Notes: a model not told the origin generated them from the sequence alone. Positions 1 through 7,826 are shown, counted from the stretch's first letter. The stretch is 64,000 nt of DNA from Microbacterium sp. MYb66 (GCF_002979435.1 NZ_PCOV01000009.1:1-64000); one strand, 5' to 3'. A program made the numbers and translations.

Positions 1-96
1 CCATCTGCTGCGGGTCTCCGGGGCTTGCCGTCATCCCTCCCCGACATTTTTTTCCACACGGGGTCACAGACGCCAAACAAGACAAGGACATTTGAC

Positions 97-567
97 ATGA
101 CAGACATCAAGACGTTGATCCAGCGCGAGAAGGATCTCGTAAGTGAGCTGGTTGCTGAAGCGGAGGCGCACTACGCCGCTGTTGGTCCGGTGGAGGTAGA
201 GACCGTGTTTGGGGAGTCAGCGGCGACGTTCCAGATCCCGTTCATGCACCCCGGCGAGTTCAACGATCTCGCCGACCGGTTTGCGCCGCGTCCTGGCGTT
301 GCTGTTGACATGCCCCTGTGGTTCAACATCGACGCGGTTGCCCGCCACTACCCGAACGTCACTCTCGTCGTCGATGGCGAGACGGACGACATGTACCGGG
401 TGCGGGACAGGGAAGCCGTTTACATCTGGCCGGAACTCTACGACCGGATGCCGCCTGAGGATCGGCAGAACTTCCGCATGGCCGTATGGGCGCTGAACGT
501 GTGGGAGCCGCAGCAGCGCAAGGCCGCGAAGTACGAATCGCTGAAGAAGGAGGCTGGCAATGCCTGA
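97..567 (+). CDS. Phage protein upstream of the tape measure gene (possible tail assembly chaperone)
   Basis: A 156-residue soluble acidic protein whose family I do not recognise from sequence. It lies directly before the tail tape measure gene and overlaps its start by 8 bases, which is where tail assembly chaperones sit in siphophages. I chose the ATG at 97 because AGGA lies 8 bases upstream. An in-frame upstream start at 25 has no ribosome binding site and adds unconvincing sequence. The C-terminus is rich in charged residues and Trp/Tyr. No slippery heptamer for a chaperone frameshift is obvious near the end, so the chaperone role rests on position only. Confidence 0.55.
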   Translation: MTDIKTLIQREKDLVSELVAEAEAHYAAVGPVEVETVFGESAATFQIPFMHPGEFNDLADRFAPRPGVAVDMPLWFNIDAVARHYPNVTLVVDGETDDMYRVRDREAVYIWPELYDRMPPEDRQNFRMAVWALNVWEPQQRKAAKYESLKKEAGNA

Positions 568-2419
568 ACGTGTCGTGAAGGTACGCCTTTCGGCGGTCGT
601 GTCGGACTATGAGAAAGGCATGCGGGCGGCCGCAAATGCCACGCATGATGTTGGCACTGAAGCCGAGAAGCTGGCGCAGCAGAAGCAGGCCTTCCAGCAG
701 CTTGGGACAACGGGTCTCGCGATGGGGACGCTTCTGTCGGTCGGTCTTGGTCTGGCCGCGAAGGCGTCGATGGATTTCGACGCGCAGATGAGTTCGGTGC
801 AAGCAGCAACCCATGAAGGCGCAGCCAACATGGGTCTGCTGCGTCAAGCGGCTCTAGACGCGGGCGAGGCTACGGTCTACTCGGCTACGGAGGCTGCTCA
901 GGCGATCGAGGAGATGGCCAAGGCGGGTGTTTCGACGGCTGACATCCTTGGTGGAGGTCTGACGGGTGCGCTGGATCTTGCGGCTGCTGGTGGCCTGGAT
1001 GTTGCCTCCGCGGCCGGGATCGCGGCTACCGCTCTGAAGCAGTTCAATCTTGAGGGTTCGGACATGTCGCATGTTGCCGACCTGCTGGCTGCGGGCGCTG
1101 GCAAGGCGATGGGTGATGTCACGGATCTAGCTCAGGCCCTGAATCAGTCCGCTCTGGTGGCGAAGCAGACGGGGCTTTCGATCGAGGAGACGACGGCAGG
1201 GCTGGCGGCGTTCGCGGAACAGGGCCTTTTGGGTTCGGACGCGGGCACGAGCTTCAAGAGCATGTTGCAGTCGCTGAATCCGACATCTGCGCAGGCCGCG
1301 GAGCTGATGGAGAAGTACAACCTTCAGGCGTATGACGCTCAGGGGAACTTTGTGGGCCTCGCGACCTATGCCGGGAAGCTGAAGGATGGTTTGTCCGGTC
1401 TCAGTACGGAGCAGCAGAACGCGACTCTCAAGACGATCTTCGGCGCCGATGCTGTGCGCGCGGCGACGGTTCTGTATCAGCAGGGTTCGGAGGGCATCGA
1501 CGAGTGGACGGCGGCCGTCGATGACCAGGGTTACGCGGCTTCCACGGCGGCTATGCGGCTCGACAACCTGAAAGGGGATGTGGAGGCGCTCGGCGGAGCT
1601 TTCGAGACTGCGCTGATCGATACAGGGTCGACGGCGAATGACACGCTCCGCACGATGGTGCAGGCGCTCACGGGGCTCATCAGCATGTATAACGACCTGC
1701 CCGCGCCGGTTCAGGCTTCGGTGATGGCCCTTGGTGGCGCTGCGGCGGCCGTTGCTCTGACGGGTGGTGCCGCGTTTCTAGCTGTTCCGAGGTGGCTCGA
1801 GTTCAAGGCCACGGTGGAGGCTTCCACTTGGACTATGAAGGGGATCGGGTTTGCGGCAGGCGGCGCTGCTTTGGCGTTGGGTGGCCTGTTCATGATTGTG
1901 GGCGAGCTGGCGGCGAAGCACCAGCAGGCCCAGCAGCGCGCGCAGCAGTATGCAGACGCGATCGAGGACGGCACGAACAAGCTGACTGAGGCTGCTCGTT
2001 CGACGGCGATCGACGAGTTGCAGAAGGGTGGGGAGCTTCTGACGTTCAACTGGCAGTCTGCCTATGATGCGGCCGAGAAGCTCGGTGTTGGTGCTGATGT
2101 CGTGACCGATGCGGCGTTGAAGAATGCCGACGCGATCGAACAGCTCAGCACGTACTACGCGGCGCTGAGCGGCGACCAGGAGGCGTTCAACAAGATCCAG
2201 GCCGATACCGGCATGAACGCGTATGAGACGCGTCTTGCGCTCGAGGCGATGATCGGTGGAATCCAGGAGCAGAATGCCGCGATCGACGACGGGATCAGGC
2301 TGAAGGGTCAGGAGGAGAAGGCGAACTCGACCGCGACGAAGCAGTCTGAGAGTGCCGCCGACGCATACATGGAGCAGGCCGACGCGGTGCAGGATCTCAA
2401 TTCACAGCTCAAGGCTTGA
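560..2419 (+). CDS. Phage tail tape measure protein, N-terminal part (gene frameshifted)
   Basis: A tape measure protein sets tail length and is threaded through the growing tail tube. This 619-residue reading frame has the TIGR01760-type core at about residues 60-360, Ala/Gly-rich helices with the pattern SATEAAQAIEEMAKAG followed by repeated alanine-rich helices. Two hydrophobic segments lie near residues 385-412 and 428-450. The frame ends in mid-protein at a TGA reached just after QLKA, and the sequence carries on without a gap in another frame from 2416. One extra base near 2416 would join the two frames as QLKA-L-IDRIN. The gene is therefore broken, or the read has a one-base error. Start ATG 560 overlaps the upstream gene. 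Confidence 0.85.
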   Translation: MPERVVKVRLSAVVSDYEKGMRAAANATHDVGTEAEKLAQQKQAFQQLGTTGLAMGTLLSVGLGLAAKASMDFDAQMSSVQAATHEGAANMGLLRQAALDAGEATVYSATEAAQAIEEMAKAGVSTADILGGGLTGALDLAAAGGLDVASAAGIAATALKQFNLEGSDMSHVADLLAAGAGKAMGDVTDLAQALNQSALVAKQTGLSIEETTAGLAAFAEQGLLGSDAGTSFKSMLQSLNPTSAQAAELMEKYNLQAYDAQGNFVGLATYAGKLKDGLSGLSTEQQNATLKTIFGADAVRAATVLYQQGSEGIDEWTAAVDDQGYAASTAAMRLDNLKGDVEALGGAFETALIDTGSTANDTLRTMVQALTGLISMYNDLPAPVQASVMALGGAAAAVALTGGAAFLAVPRWLEFKATVEASTWTMKGIGFAAGGAALALGGLFMIVGELAAKHQQAQQRAQQYADAIEDGTNKLTEAARSTAIDELQKGGELLTFNWQSAYDAAEKLGVGADVVTDAALKNADAIEQLSTYYAALSGDQEAFNKIQADTGMNAYETRLALEAMIGGIQEQNAAIDDGIRLKGQEEKANSTATKQSESAADAYMEQADAVQDLNSQLKA

Positions 2420-3360
2420 TTGACAGGATCAATGCGGCTAACGGTGTAGCGGTCGACGCGATCACTGCGAACGCGAACTACCTTTCGGCGTTGGATGGTC
2501 TGTCTGCCCAGGCAGAGAAGGTCGGTACGTCCCTGGACGAGTCGACTGTTTCGGGGTCGGCGAATGCGGCGGCTATGGGTGAGCTCGCGGAGAAAGCCCG
2601 AGCGGCTGCCGAGGCCCAGTTTCAGCAGGATGTCACCACGATGGGCGCCGATGAGTCGGCGAAGAAGTACGCGGAGACCCTAGCCGCGCAGAAGCAAGCT
2701 TTCATCGACTCGGCTGTGAGCGCCGGCTACAACGCCGACCAGGTGAAAGCGCTCGCTGACCGGATCTTCCAGATGCCAACCGAGAAGGAGTTTCAGGCGC
2801 TTGTACAGACGGCGCAGGCACAGTCGCAGATCGACAACTTCATCAACTTGAACAACGGTCGTCGCGTGAAGGTGCACGTAGATGTGGAGGGCAACGAGTC
2901 GTTCCGGGTCGGCAGTAAGACCGTCTCGGCGTTTTCGAGGGGCGGTCCCGTTCGCGGTCCTGGCACGAGTACATCCGACTCGATCGAAGCGAGGCTCTCG
3001 GATGGCGAGTATGTTCTCACTGCTGATGATGTCAATCGGGCTGGTGGGCATTCGAAGATCGACGAATGGCGAGCGATGATGTCTGGGTCGGGTGCCTCAA
3101 CGAATCCGACTCCATTTGCATCGCTTGGGGGACTTTCCTACCCGAGCGGAGAGGGCAAATGGGTGAGCGGTGCCCAGATTGCCAACTTCTACGGCCAGCC
3201 CGCGAATCAGGCAGCACCAGTGATCTCCCTCGACGGGCTATCGATCACGGGCAGGCTCGATATCGGCGGCGACGGGCTGGCCAGCATCGTAGATGGCCGA
3301 ATCTGGAAGTACGACGAGTCACGATCCCAGATAACACGAGGAGGCGCCAGGGGCGTATGA
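2416..3360 (+). CDS. Phage tail tape measure protein, C-terminal part (after frameshift)
   Basis: This is the continuation of the tape measure protein in another frame, about 314 residues. It is not an independent gene. The only start is a TTG overlapping the previous stop, and no ribosome binding site precedes it. The coiled, alanine-rich start leads to a C-terminal domain with GGPVRGPGTSTSDSI and ARLSDGEYVLTADDVNR, a motif pair typical of actinophage tape measure C-termini. With the N-terminal part it would make about 930 residues. The next genes on this strand are not minor tail proteins, so the tail operon appears cut off here. Confidence 0.8.
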   Translation: MIDRINAANGVAVDAITANANYLSALDGLSAQAEKVGTSLDESTVSGSANAAAMGELAEKARAAAEAQFQQDVTTMGADESAKKYAETLAAQKQAFIDSAVSAGYNADQVKALADRIFQMPTEKEFQALVQTAQAQSQIDNFINLNNGRRVKVHVDVEGNESFRVGSKTVSAFSRGGPVRGPGTSTSDSIEARLSDGEYVLTADDVNRAGGHSKIDEWRAMMSGSGASTNPTPFASLGGLSYPSGEGKWVSGAQIANFYGQPANQAAPVISLDGLSITGRLDIGGDGLASIVDGRIWKYDESRSQITRGGARGV

Positions 3361-3406
3361 GCCCCGCGCTACGCTTCGCACGATGGCCCCGATGAGAGGA
3401 CGAGAG

Positions 3407-3874
3407 ATGGACGAGGAATGGACCGATAAGGACACTGCGGCTGTCGAGGCGGAGAGCCTTCCGTTCAGCCATCCAGTGAGAGCCACCCAGGCCTTCATTG
3501 GCGCGCTCCTCTCGGATGACCCTGAATCCGACGAGGCGTTACGCACACTCGTCACACCAGAGTCTGAGGGTGCGTGGGGTGACTTCGCTAGCGCGCGCGA
3601 GTTCGCTCGCCGCGACCTCCGAATCAGTCTTGTCCCCCGCCGCGACGAGGACGCACCGGACGTCGCGTATGTGAAGTTCGCCCCCGATGAAGGAGCGTGG
3701 ATTCACCGTGGCGTCACCGACGACAACGTTGCCGCATGGGCAACGCTGATTTGGCGCCCAGAGATATCGGCCTGGGGACCGATCGCATGCTGGCGTGTCC
3801 ACCAAATCGGCCCGTACGTGCACCCAATAGACCTGCCACGTACAGCACCCGGGTTCGATCCGAACACGATGTAA
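3407..3874 (+). CDS. Hypothetical protein, 155 residues
   Basis: A soluble acidic protein of unknown function. The ATG at 3407 is preferred over 3383 because a purine-rich GAGAGGACGAG tract precedes it. Features seen are a helical N-terminal half (PVRATQAFIGALL) and a Trp-rich C-terminal half (AAWATLIWRPEISAWGP). It starts 46 bases after the tape measure stop but does not resemble a minor tail protein, and a strong hairpin terminator with a UUCG loop closes it. It may be a host-type accessory gene brought next to a truncated prophage. I cannot name a family. Confidence 0.6.
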   Translation: MDEEWTDKDTAAVEAESLPFSHPVRATQAFIGALLSDDPESDEALRTLVTPESEGAWGDFASAREFARRDLRISLVPRRDEDAPDVAYVKFAPDEGAWIHRGVTDDNVAAWATLIWRPEISAWGPIACWRVHQIGPYVHPIDLPRTAPGFDPNTM

Positions 3875-3885
3875 CGCGAACGGTG

Positions 3886-3920
3886 GCCCGTCCTGGCTTC
3901 GGCTGGGGCGGGCATTTCTG
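3886..3920 (+). terminator. Rho-independent terminator with UUCG tetraloop
   Basis: GCCCGTCCTGGC (3886-3897) pairs with GCTGGGGCGGGC (3902-3913) over 12 base pairs including three G-U pairs, closed by a TTCG tetraloop and followed by ATTTCTG. It lies 12 bases after the stop of the upstream hypothetical gene. Confidence 0.75.
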
Positions 3921-3968
3921 TGTGCTTCCGCACTCGTACCCCAACATGCTCTTCGCTATGGTCGGAGC

Positions 3969-4136
3969 ATGACTACTCCTGAGTACAGCATTGGCGACGA
4001 CGTATTCCCCACCGGCGGCGTCCGAGGCACCGTGCTTGAGATCCGCCCACTCGAAGGTGGCGAGATCGTCTATGGCATCGAGGACACCAATGGTGGTGTG
4101 AACTACTACACTCAGCGAGCCCTCCGCCGCGCTTGA
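3969..4136 (+). CDS. Small hypothetical protein, 55 residues
   Basis: A short ORF beginning ATG-ACT-ACT-CCT-GAG and ending RALRRA-TGA. The product starts MTTPEYSIGDDVFPTGGV and contains GTVLEIRPLEGGEIVYGI, a beta-rich pattern like a small SH3-type or KOW-like barrel that I cannot assign. GGAG lies 4 bases before the ATG, and a TATGGT hexamer just before that could be a -10 box. Codon use is coding-like, with G/C in most third positions. Function unknown. Confidence 0.5.
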   Translation: MTTPEYSIGDDVFPTGGVRGTVLEIRPLEGGEIVYGIEDTNGGVNYYTQRALRRA

Positions 4137-4178
4137 CTCGCGATAGTCAACTGTGGTCAGCGAGTCGCGCCGCCCCGG

Positions 4179-4322
4179 CTAGCTCACCGCGAAGGCGGCG
4201 ACGAGAATCCCGGCTCCCAGGAGCAGTCCAACAGCGATGCCCACACCGACCCACAGTCCCGTGTGCGGCGCATCGGAAGTAGATGCAGGGAGGGTGAGTT
4301 CCTCGGTGGAGGGGAAGGGCAT
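4179..4322 (-). CDS. Small single-span membrane protein, 47 residues
   Basis: A minus-strand ORF from ATG at 4322 to TAG at 4179. The first 24 residues are polar (Ser/Thr/Pro-rich, with PSTEEL). Then comes one clear membrane segment, GLWVGVGIAVGLLLGAGILV, ending AAFAVS. The hydrophobic block has many different codons, which argues for selection on the protein. An AGGGG lies about 12 bases before the start. It resembles the small membrane proteins common in Microbacteriaceae, but no function can be given. Confidence 0.45.
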   Translation of the reverse strand: MPFPSTEELTLPASTSDAPHTGLWVGVGIAVGLLLGAGILVAAFAVS

Positions 4323-4657
4323 ACCCGGATCATACCCCTGGGCTCAGGCCGCACTCTCGGGTGGGAGAACAGCCTCACCTTCACCGGAAGAACTGAATCC
4401 TCGGACGGTGAGGCTGTCCGCCTTCCACGCTATCGCGATGTGCTTGGACGGTCGGAACATGGCGACTAACGGGGCGACGGAAGAGAACAGACCCCCACTG
4501 TGCCTCCCCGGCAAGGTGGGGGTCCGTCCGTCCCACAGCTGCAATGTTCCCACCGCAGATATCCGCAAACCAGACCTTCTCGTAGCCGGCCGAGGCGCGT
4601 CGAAACCGTAGGATCGCAGTATCCGGCACGGGAGGGCGCGTCCATGAGGCTTATGGC
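4323..4657. other. Intergenic stretch without a convincing gene
   Basis: This 335-base gap separates the small membrane protein and the DUF1275 gene. It contains a near-perfect hairpin at 4490-4524. Short ORFs exist on both strands, for example a minus-strand one ending at 4344 with the peptide MFRPSKHIAIAWKADSLTVR. They lack ribosome binding sites, so I do not call them. A promoter for the plus-strand DUF1275 gene is expected near 4600-4650, but no clear -35/-10 pair stands out. Confidence 0.5.
4490..4524. terminator. Hairpin, possible terminator
   Basis: GACCCCCAC (4490-4498) pairs with GTGGGGGTC (4516-4524), and an inner TGCC/GGCA stem closes a TCCCC loop. No T tract follows on either strand, so the terminator role is uncertain. 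It could also be a structural element. Confidence 0.4.
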
Positions 4658-5314
4658 ATGAGAGATGTGACGCGGCGCGGATTGGCTTTGTCGTTGCTGC
4701 TCAGCGGTGTTGCAGGGTATGTAGACGCGATCGGCTTCATCGATACTGGCGGCCTGTTCGTTTCATTCATGAGTGGCAATTCCACGCAGGCGGGCGTGGA
4801 TGTCCTCGAGCTTGGCGTGCTCTCTGCAGTCCTGCCCCTGACGCTCGTTGTGGCTTTCGTGGTGGGTGTCACGGCCGGCGCATTGATCGGCGCGCACGGG
4901 CGGCGGCGTGCATGGGCGGTGGCCGGTTCCGCGGCCGCCGTTTCCCTGAGCTCTGGGCTAGCGATTCTCGCGCCGGTCGGACCCGTGCGGTTCTGGATGC
5001 TCGCGTTCGCGATGGGGGCTCTGAACACCCTGTACCTCTCTGACGGACGAGCGCGAGTCGCGATCACCTACGCAACCGGCACGTTGGTCAGTCTCGGTCT
5101 GGCCGTCGCCGCACTGCTCACCGGCCGGTCCCGCTCCGCATGGCAGCGCCCCCTACTCCTGTGGGGGTCTCTCGCAGGAGGGGCCGTCGTCGGTGCCGCC
5201 GCACACCAGCTCGGAAGCTGGATCGCACTGCTTCTCGCGGCCATCATCCTCGCCGTCGCAGCAGTCGGCCTGGCTGTAAATCGTCGACCCGAACAATTGA
5301 CCCCAACCCGGTAG
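4658..5314 (+). CDS. DUF1275 (YoaK-type) membrane protein
   Basis: A 218-residue integral membrane protein of the DUF1275/YoaK family, whose substrate is unknown. The family hallmark is visible at the N-terminus: GVAGYVDAIGFIDTGGLFVSFMSGN, split here as GYVDAIGF and FVSFMSGNST. About six hydrophobic helices follow, with Arg-rich cytoplasmic loops (HGRRRAW, TGRSRSAW). Length matches the family (about 220). The gene stands alone and is not a phage gene, so it is likely host cargo or strain-specific sequence within this variable region. Confidence 0.85.
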   Translation: MRDVTRRGLALSLLLSGVAGYVDAIGFIDTGGLFVSFMSGNSTQAGVDVLELGVLSAVLPLTLVVAFVVGVTAGALIGAHGRRRAWAVAGSAAAVSLSSGLAILAPVGPVRFWMLAFAMGALNTLYLSDGRARVAITYATGTLVSLGLAVAALLTGRSRSAWQRPLLLWGSLAGGAVVGAAAHQLGSWIALLLAAIILAVAAVGLAVNRRPEQLTPTR

Positions 5315-5389
5315 CCGCGTGCTGTCAAGCCCCGTGTGCTCCGTGAGGCATCGCGACAGACTCCATCGATTCCAACGATTGGAGTTCGT

Positions 5390-5650
5390 ATGACGAAGGA
5401 CACCACACCTCGCTTTGCGCTCGTCGGCGTCACGCCCACGACGTGGATCGTCAAAGACCTTCACTACGGGAAGAGCGAACACCGCTCCGCGGTCGCAGCA
5501 ATCTACGAGCGCAGGGGCGGTGAAGTCGAGGTCACATGGTTCCGCGATCTTCCGCTCGCTTCTCGTTTCCGCAACGCCGCCGCGGCTGTCCGGGCGCTGC
5601 GCACACTTCATGCACGTCAGCAGGCCAGGCAGCACTCACACGTCGACTAG
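5390..5650 (+). CDS. Hypothetical protein, 86 residues
   Basis: A small basic protein starting at ATG 5390 with GGAG 7 bases upstream, so the longer in-frame reading from 5336 is rejected. The N-terminal half alternates hydrophobic and polar residues (FALVGVTPTTWIVKDL), and the rest is rich in Arg and His. Family not recognised. Its TAG stop shares the palindromic CTAG with the stop of the converging DUF7882 gene, so the two genes overlap tail to tail by 4 bases. Confidence 0.6.
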   Translation: MTKDTTPRFALVGVTPTTWIVKDLHYGKSEHRSAVAAIYERRGGEVEVTWFRDLPLASRFRNAAAAVRALRTLHARQQARQHSHVD

Positions 5651-5973
5651 GCCTGGGTGCGGGGCGGATGCCCCGGGGCCGGCTCGGGAAGCAGATATAA
5701 GCCAGAGGGAGCGTTGGCGGTCGCGGCCAGCGCCTCGGTCCAGTGTGCGTTGACATGGGCATGTCCGAGGTCTTGGTCGTATTTGAAGACGAGGTTGCTG
5801 CCGGGGTGGACCCACACGGTGGTCCGGCCGCCACCAATGCTGTAATCCTCGCGCCACGAGAATCCGAACGGTTCCCCACGTCGAAGCTTCGCGGTCATGA
5901 CGAGCTGGAGGTGTAGAAGAGCCCGATCTTCGACCTCAGTCTTCACATTGCCTTCATAGATGAACCTGCCCAC
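5647..5973 (-). CDS. DUF7882 family protein (paralogue 1)
   Basis: A 108-residue protein of a family common in Microbacteriaceae and sometimes mislabelled as ATP-dependent DNA ligase; its true function is unknown. Key pattern: EDRALLHLQLVMTAKLRRGE, then FSWRED, then TTVWVHPGSNLVFKYD. I chose the GTG at 5973, with GGAGGG 7 bases upstream, because family members begin with M-G-R/K-F-I-Y. The ATG at 5994 adds seven poorly supported residues. A second copy of the family is encoded divergently 170 bases away, so this looks like a duplicated pair. Confidence 0.75.
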   Translation of the reverse strand: MGRFIYEGNVKTEVEDRALLHLQLVMTAKLRRGEPFGFSWREDYSIGGGRTTVWVHPGSNLVFKYDQDLGHAHVNAHWTEALAATANAPSGLYLLPEPAPGHPPRTQA

Positions 5974-6143
5974 CAGATGCCCTCCATCCACCATGGAACC
6001 CGTTCCTCACGCCACGCGACCGAGACGATCGCGGATGTGGTCTGTCTACGTTGCCACGATTCATCGCCGACCGATACAGGGGCCGAGGACCTCCGATGAC
6101 GCTGGCGTCATGGTGCACTCGGGAACCCCACTATGGTTCAAAT

Positions 6144-6455
6144 ATGGGATCGATCCAGTACGGCAGCGGCGATGAAATCCACATCGACGACCGCGCGCTC
6201 GCGCACCTCAAAGTAGTCATCGCCACAAAACTTCGCCGCAACGAGAGCTTCACGCTCTCCTGGAGACACCCCGACGGAGACACGGCCGGTCGGTCGACGA
6301 TCTGGCTGCACCCATCGATCCCGCTGCGCTTCACATTCGACGACGTTGAGTCGCCACAACTCAACGTCAAATGGATCGAAGGCCTCATGCACTCTGCCAG
6401 CTCGAGTGGCGGAATCCACCTCGTCGACGAAGTCATTGACTCGCCAGAGAGCTAA
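6144..6455 (+). CDS. DUF7882 family protein (paralogue 2)
   Basis: A 103-residue paralogue of the divergently encoded protein ending at 5647. The shared skeleton is DDRALAHLKVVIATKLRRNE, LSWRHPDG, STIWLHPSIPLRFTFD. Identity is clearly below that of a recent duplication, so the two copies have diverged. The start ATG 6144 is set by alignment to the family start (MGSIQYGS). No strong ribosome binding site precedes it, and the upstream in-frame reading from 6051 is not family-like. Role unknown. Confidence 0.75.
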   Translation: MGSIQYGSGDEIHIDDRALAHLKVVIATKLRRNESFTLSWRHPDGDTAGRSTIWLHPSIPLRFTFDDVESPQLNVKWIEGLMHSASSSGGIHLVDEVIDSPES

Positions 6456-6511
6456 CGCCGGCACGCAACACACTGTTCGTCGCTCCTCCAGGGTCGTGAG
6501 AGACTGCCGAC

Positions 6512-6751
6512 ATGCAAGAGACCCAGTTCGTATTCTGGCGCACGCCTGCGCCAACCCTGCCGACGCAGCAGTCCCTCAGCTTCTCGCGGCCCGTCTGGAT
6601 GCACAGCCCAGAATGGATTGAGCAACAGGGTGAGGGCTGGCAAGTGACTGGATACCAGATCGTAGGCGCCGATCCCGATTCGGGAGACCTCGTCCTCTCC
6701 GTCATGATGGACAGAGAGATCGCAACGGTTGACCCAGCCTTGACCGAGTAG
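6512..6751 (+). CDS. Hypothetical protein, 79 residues, cut by an in-frame TAG
   Basis: A small protein of unknown function beginning MQETQFVFWRTPAPTLP. No ribosome binding site precedes the ATG, but GAGACT lies 6 bases before it, the spacing seen for several likely leaderless genes in this window. The reading frame ends at TAG (6749-6751). It continues in the same frame as good protein-coding sequence for another 48 codons to 6898. The pattern GYQIVGADPDSGDLVLSV in this part resembles GWRFQGTDDDGQSLVFDV in the continuation, suggesting two copies of one motif in a longer ancestral protein. This may be a nonsense-mutated gene. Confidence 0.5.
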   Translation: MQETQFVFWRTPAPTLPTQQSLSFSRPVWMHSPEWIEQQGEGWQVTGYQIVGADPDSGDLVLSVMMDREIATVDPALTE

Positions 6752-6898
6752 AGCTGGACGGGTCCCCTCGACGAACCCCACCACGGCCTGTACGGGTGGC
6801 GATTCCAAGGAACCGACGACGACGGCCAGTCGCTCGTGTTCGACGTCTACAAGGGCGAAGACGGCTGGCACGTCCACCGCACCTACGACTATGTGTAG
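6752..6898 (+). pseudogene. In-frame continuation after TAG of the preceding ORF
   Basis: Directly after the TAG the same frame reads SWTGPLDEPHHGLYGWRFQG and ends KGEDGWHVHRTYDYV before TAG at 6896-6898. Base composition by codon position and the Trp/Tyr/Gly pattern are protein-like. There is no separate start codon with a ribosome binding site, so it is most simply the lost C-terminal half of the preceding gene. Readthrough of a UAG codon is the less likely alternative. Confidence 0.5.
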
Positions 6899-6937
6899 TC
6901 AGAATTAGCGGGATCAGATGGCACTACTGTCGAACTC

Positions 6938-7693
6938 ATGACGAGTAGCTATGGGGATCGACTGAGTCGGAAGCATCCGACCTGTACCTTGTTGATCGAC
7001 GAGACAGGCGCCATCGCCAACGATCGTTTTTTCGCAGTTGGACTCGTGAAGGCTTCGTCTCCATCCATCCTTCTGAGGACCGTTCAGAAGTTCCGCGATC
7101 GCCAGCACTACTATGGTGAGTTCAAGTTTTCGGACATCACGCGGTCCTCCTTGCCGCTCTATAAGGACGTGATTAGTGCCGCTCTCGCATGCGGCGATAT
7201 CTCTTTCAGGTGCTTCCTGGCTGATCGACACTCAGCCGACCCTGTTGCGCGATTTGGCGACCAATGGCAGGCGTATCTCAAGATGGCGGAGCAGCTGGTC
7301 TATGGTGCTCTGGCGTTCAACGAGGTGGGATCAGTGCTAGCCGACAACTATTCGACGCCTGATCACGTCAAGTTCGAAGAAGATCTCAAGGATGGCGTCA
7401 ACCGGCGGATGCGACGCCTAGCCCTCACTTCAGTTGTGCGCCTTGACTCGCGGGCGGCAGATGGCTTGCAGGTCGTGGACATGCTCACGTCTGCCGCCGC
7501 GTTCGAGTTCCGAGCATCGCAGGGACTCGCAAGCCCAACCTCCCCCAAGGGGCAACTAGCGCAGCACGTGCGTAACGAGCTTGGCGTCGAGTCTCTTCTT
7601 TCCGGGCTTCATGACGGCTCGCACTCGCTCAAAATCTACGAGCATGGTTCATGGTCGCCGGTGGACGGCTCCTCCACGGCTGTAGTAGAATGA
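6938..7693 (+). CDS. DUF3800-type protein
   Basis: A 251-residue protein resembling DUF3800 (PF12686), a family with a predicted RNase H-like fold found in phages, plasmids and defence islands. The pattern shows an N-terminal acidic strand, LLIDETGAIANDRFFAVGLV, where the D-E pair is the usual first acidic motif. It also has EFKFSD, a central SVLADNYSTPD segment and a late LDSRAADGLQVVDMLTSA matching the family's LQ-x-AD motif. A TACTGT hexamer 7 bases before the ATG and no Shine-Dalgarno suggest a leaderless transcript. A strong terminator follows. Function is not established. Confidence 0.65.
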   Translation: MTSSYGDRLSRKHPTCTLLIDETGAIANDRFFAVGLVKASSPSILLRTVQKFRDRQHYYGEFKFSDITRSSLPLYKDVISAALACGDISFRCFLADRHSADPVARFGDQWQAYLKMAEQLVYGALAFNEVGSVLADNYSTPDHVKFEEDLKDGVNRRMRRLALTSVVRLDSRAADGLQVVDMLTSAAAFEFRASQGLASPTSPKGQLAQHVRNELGVESLLSGLHDGSHSLKIYEHGSWSPVDGSSTAVVE

Positions 7694-7734
7694 CAACATC
7701 GGGTGTGGGCCTCTGGCCTATAGCCCGGATCGTG

Positions 7735-7770
7735 AAGGCGGCTGATCCCAGGATCAGTCGCCTTCTTTTA
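7735..7770 (+). terminator. Rho-independent terminator of the DUF3800 gene
   Basis: AAGGCG-G-CTGATCC (7735-7748) pairs with GGATCAG-T-CGCCTT (7751-7764) around a two-base CA tip and one mismatch. A CTTTTATC tract follows. It lies 42 bases after the upstream stop. Confidence 0.85.
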
Positions 7771-7826
7771 TCCCCCGCGGTCCACGGGTGCGTGCACACC
7801 GGGAAGGGGGATCAGAGCTGCTCGTT

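Noticed and set aside
2405..2425. Programmed frameshift in the tape measure gene
   Set aside because: No slippery heptamer or downstream structure, and programmed shifts occur in the chaperone genes before the tape measure, not inside it. A mutation or read error is simpler.
3850..3870. GGTTCGATCC in the 3407-3874 gene as a duplicated tRNA 3' end (att site)
   Set aside because: Only the ten-base T-loop consensus matches, and it encodes PGFDP in frame. The rest of the tRNA-Val 3' end is absent.
4344..4568. Minus-strand ORF of 74 codons with a protein-like stretch MFRPSKHIAIAWKADSLTVR
   Set aside because: No ribosome binding site or family match, and it overlaps a strong hairpin. Kept only as a note on the intergenic region.
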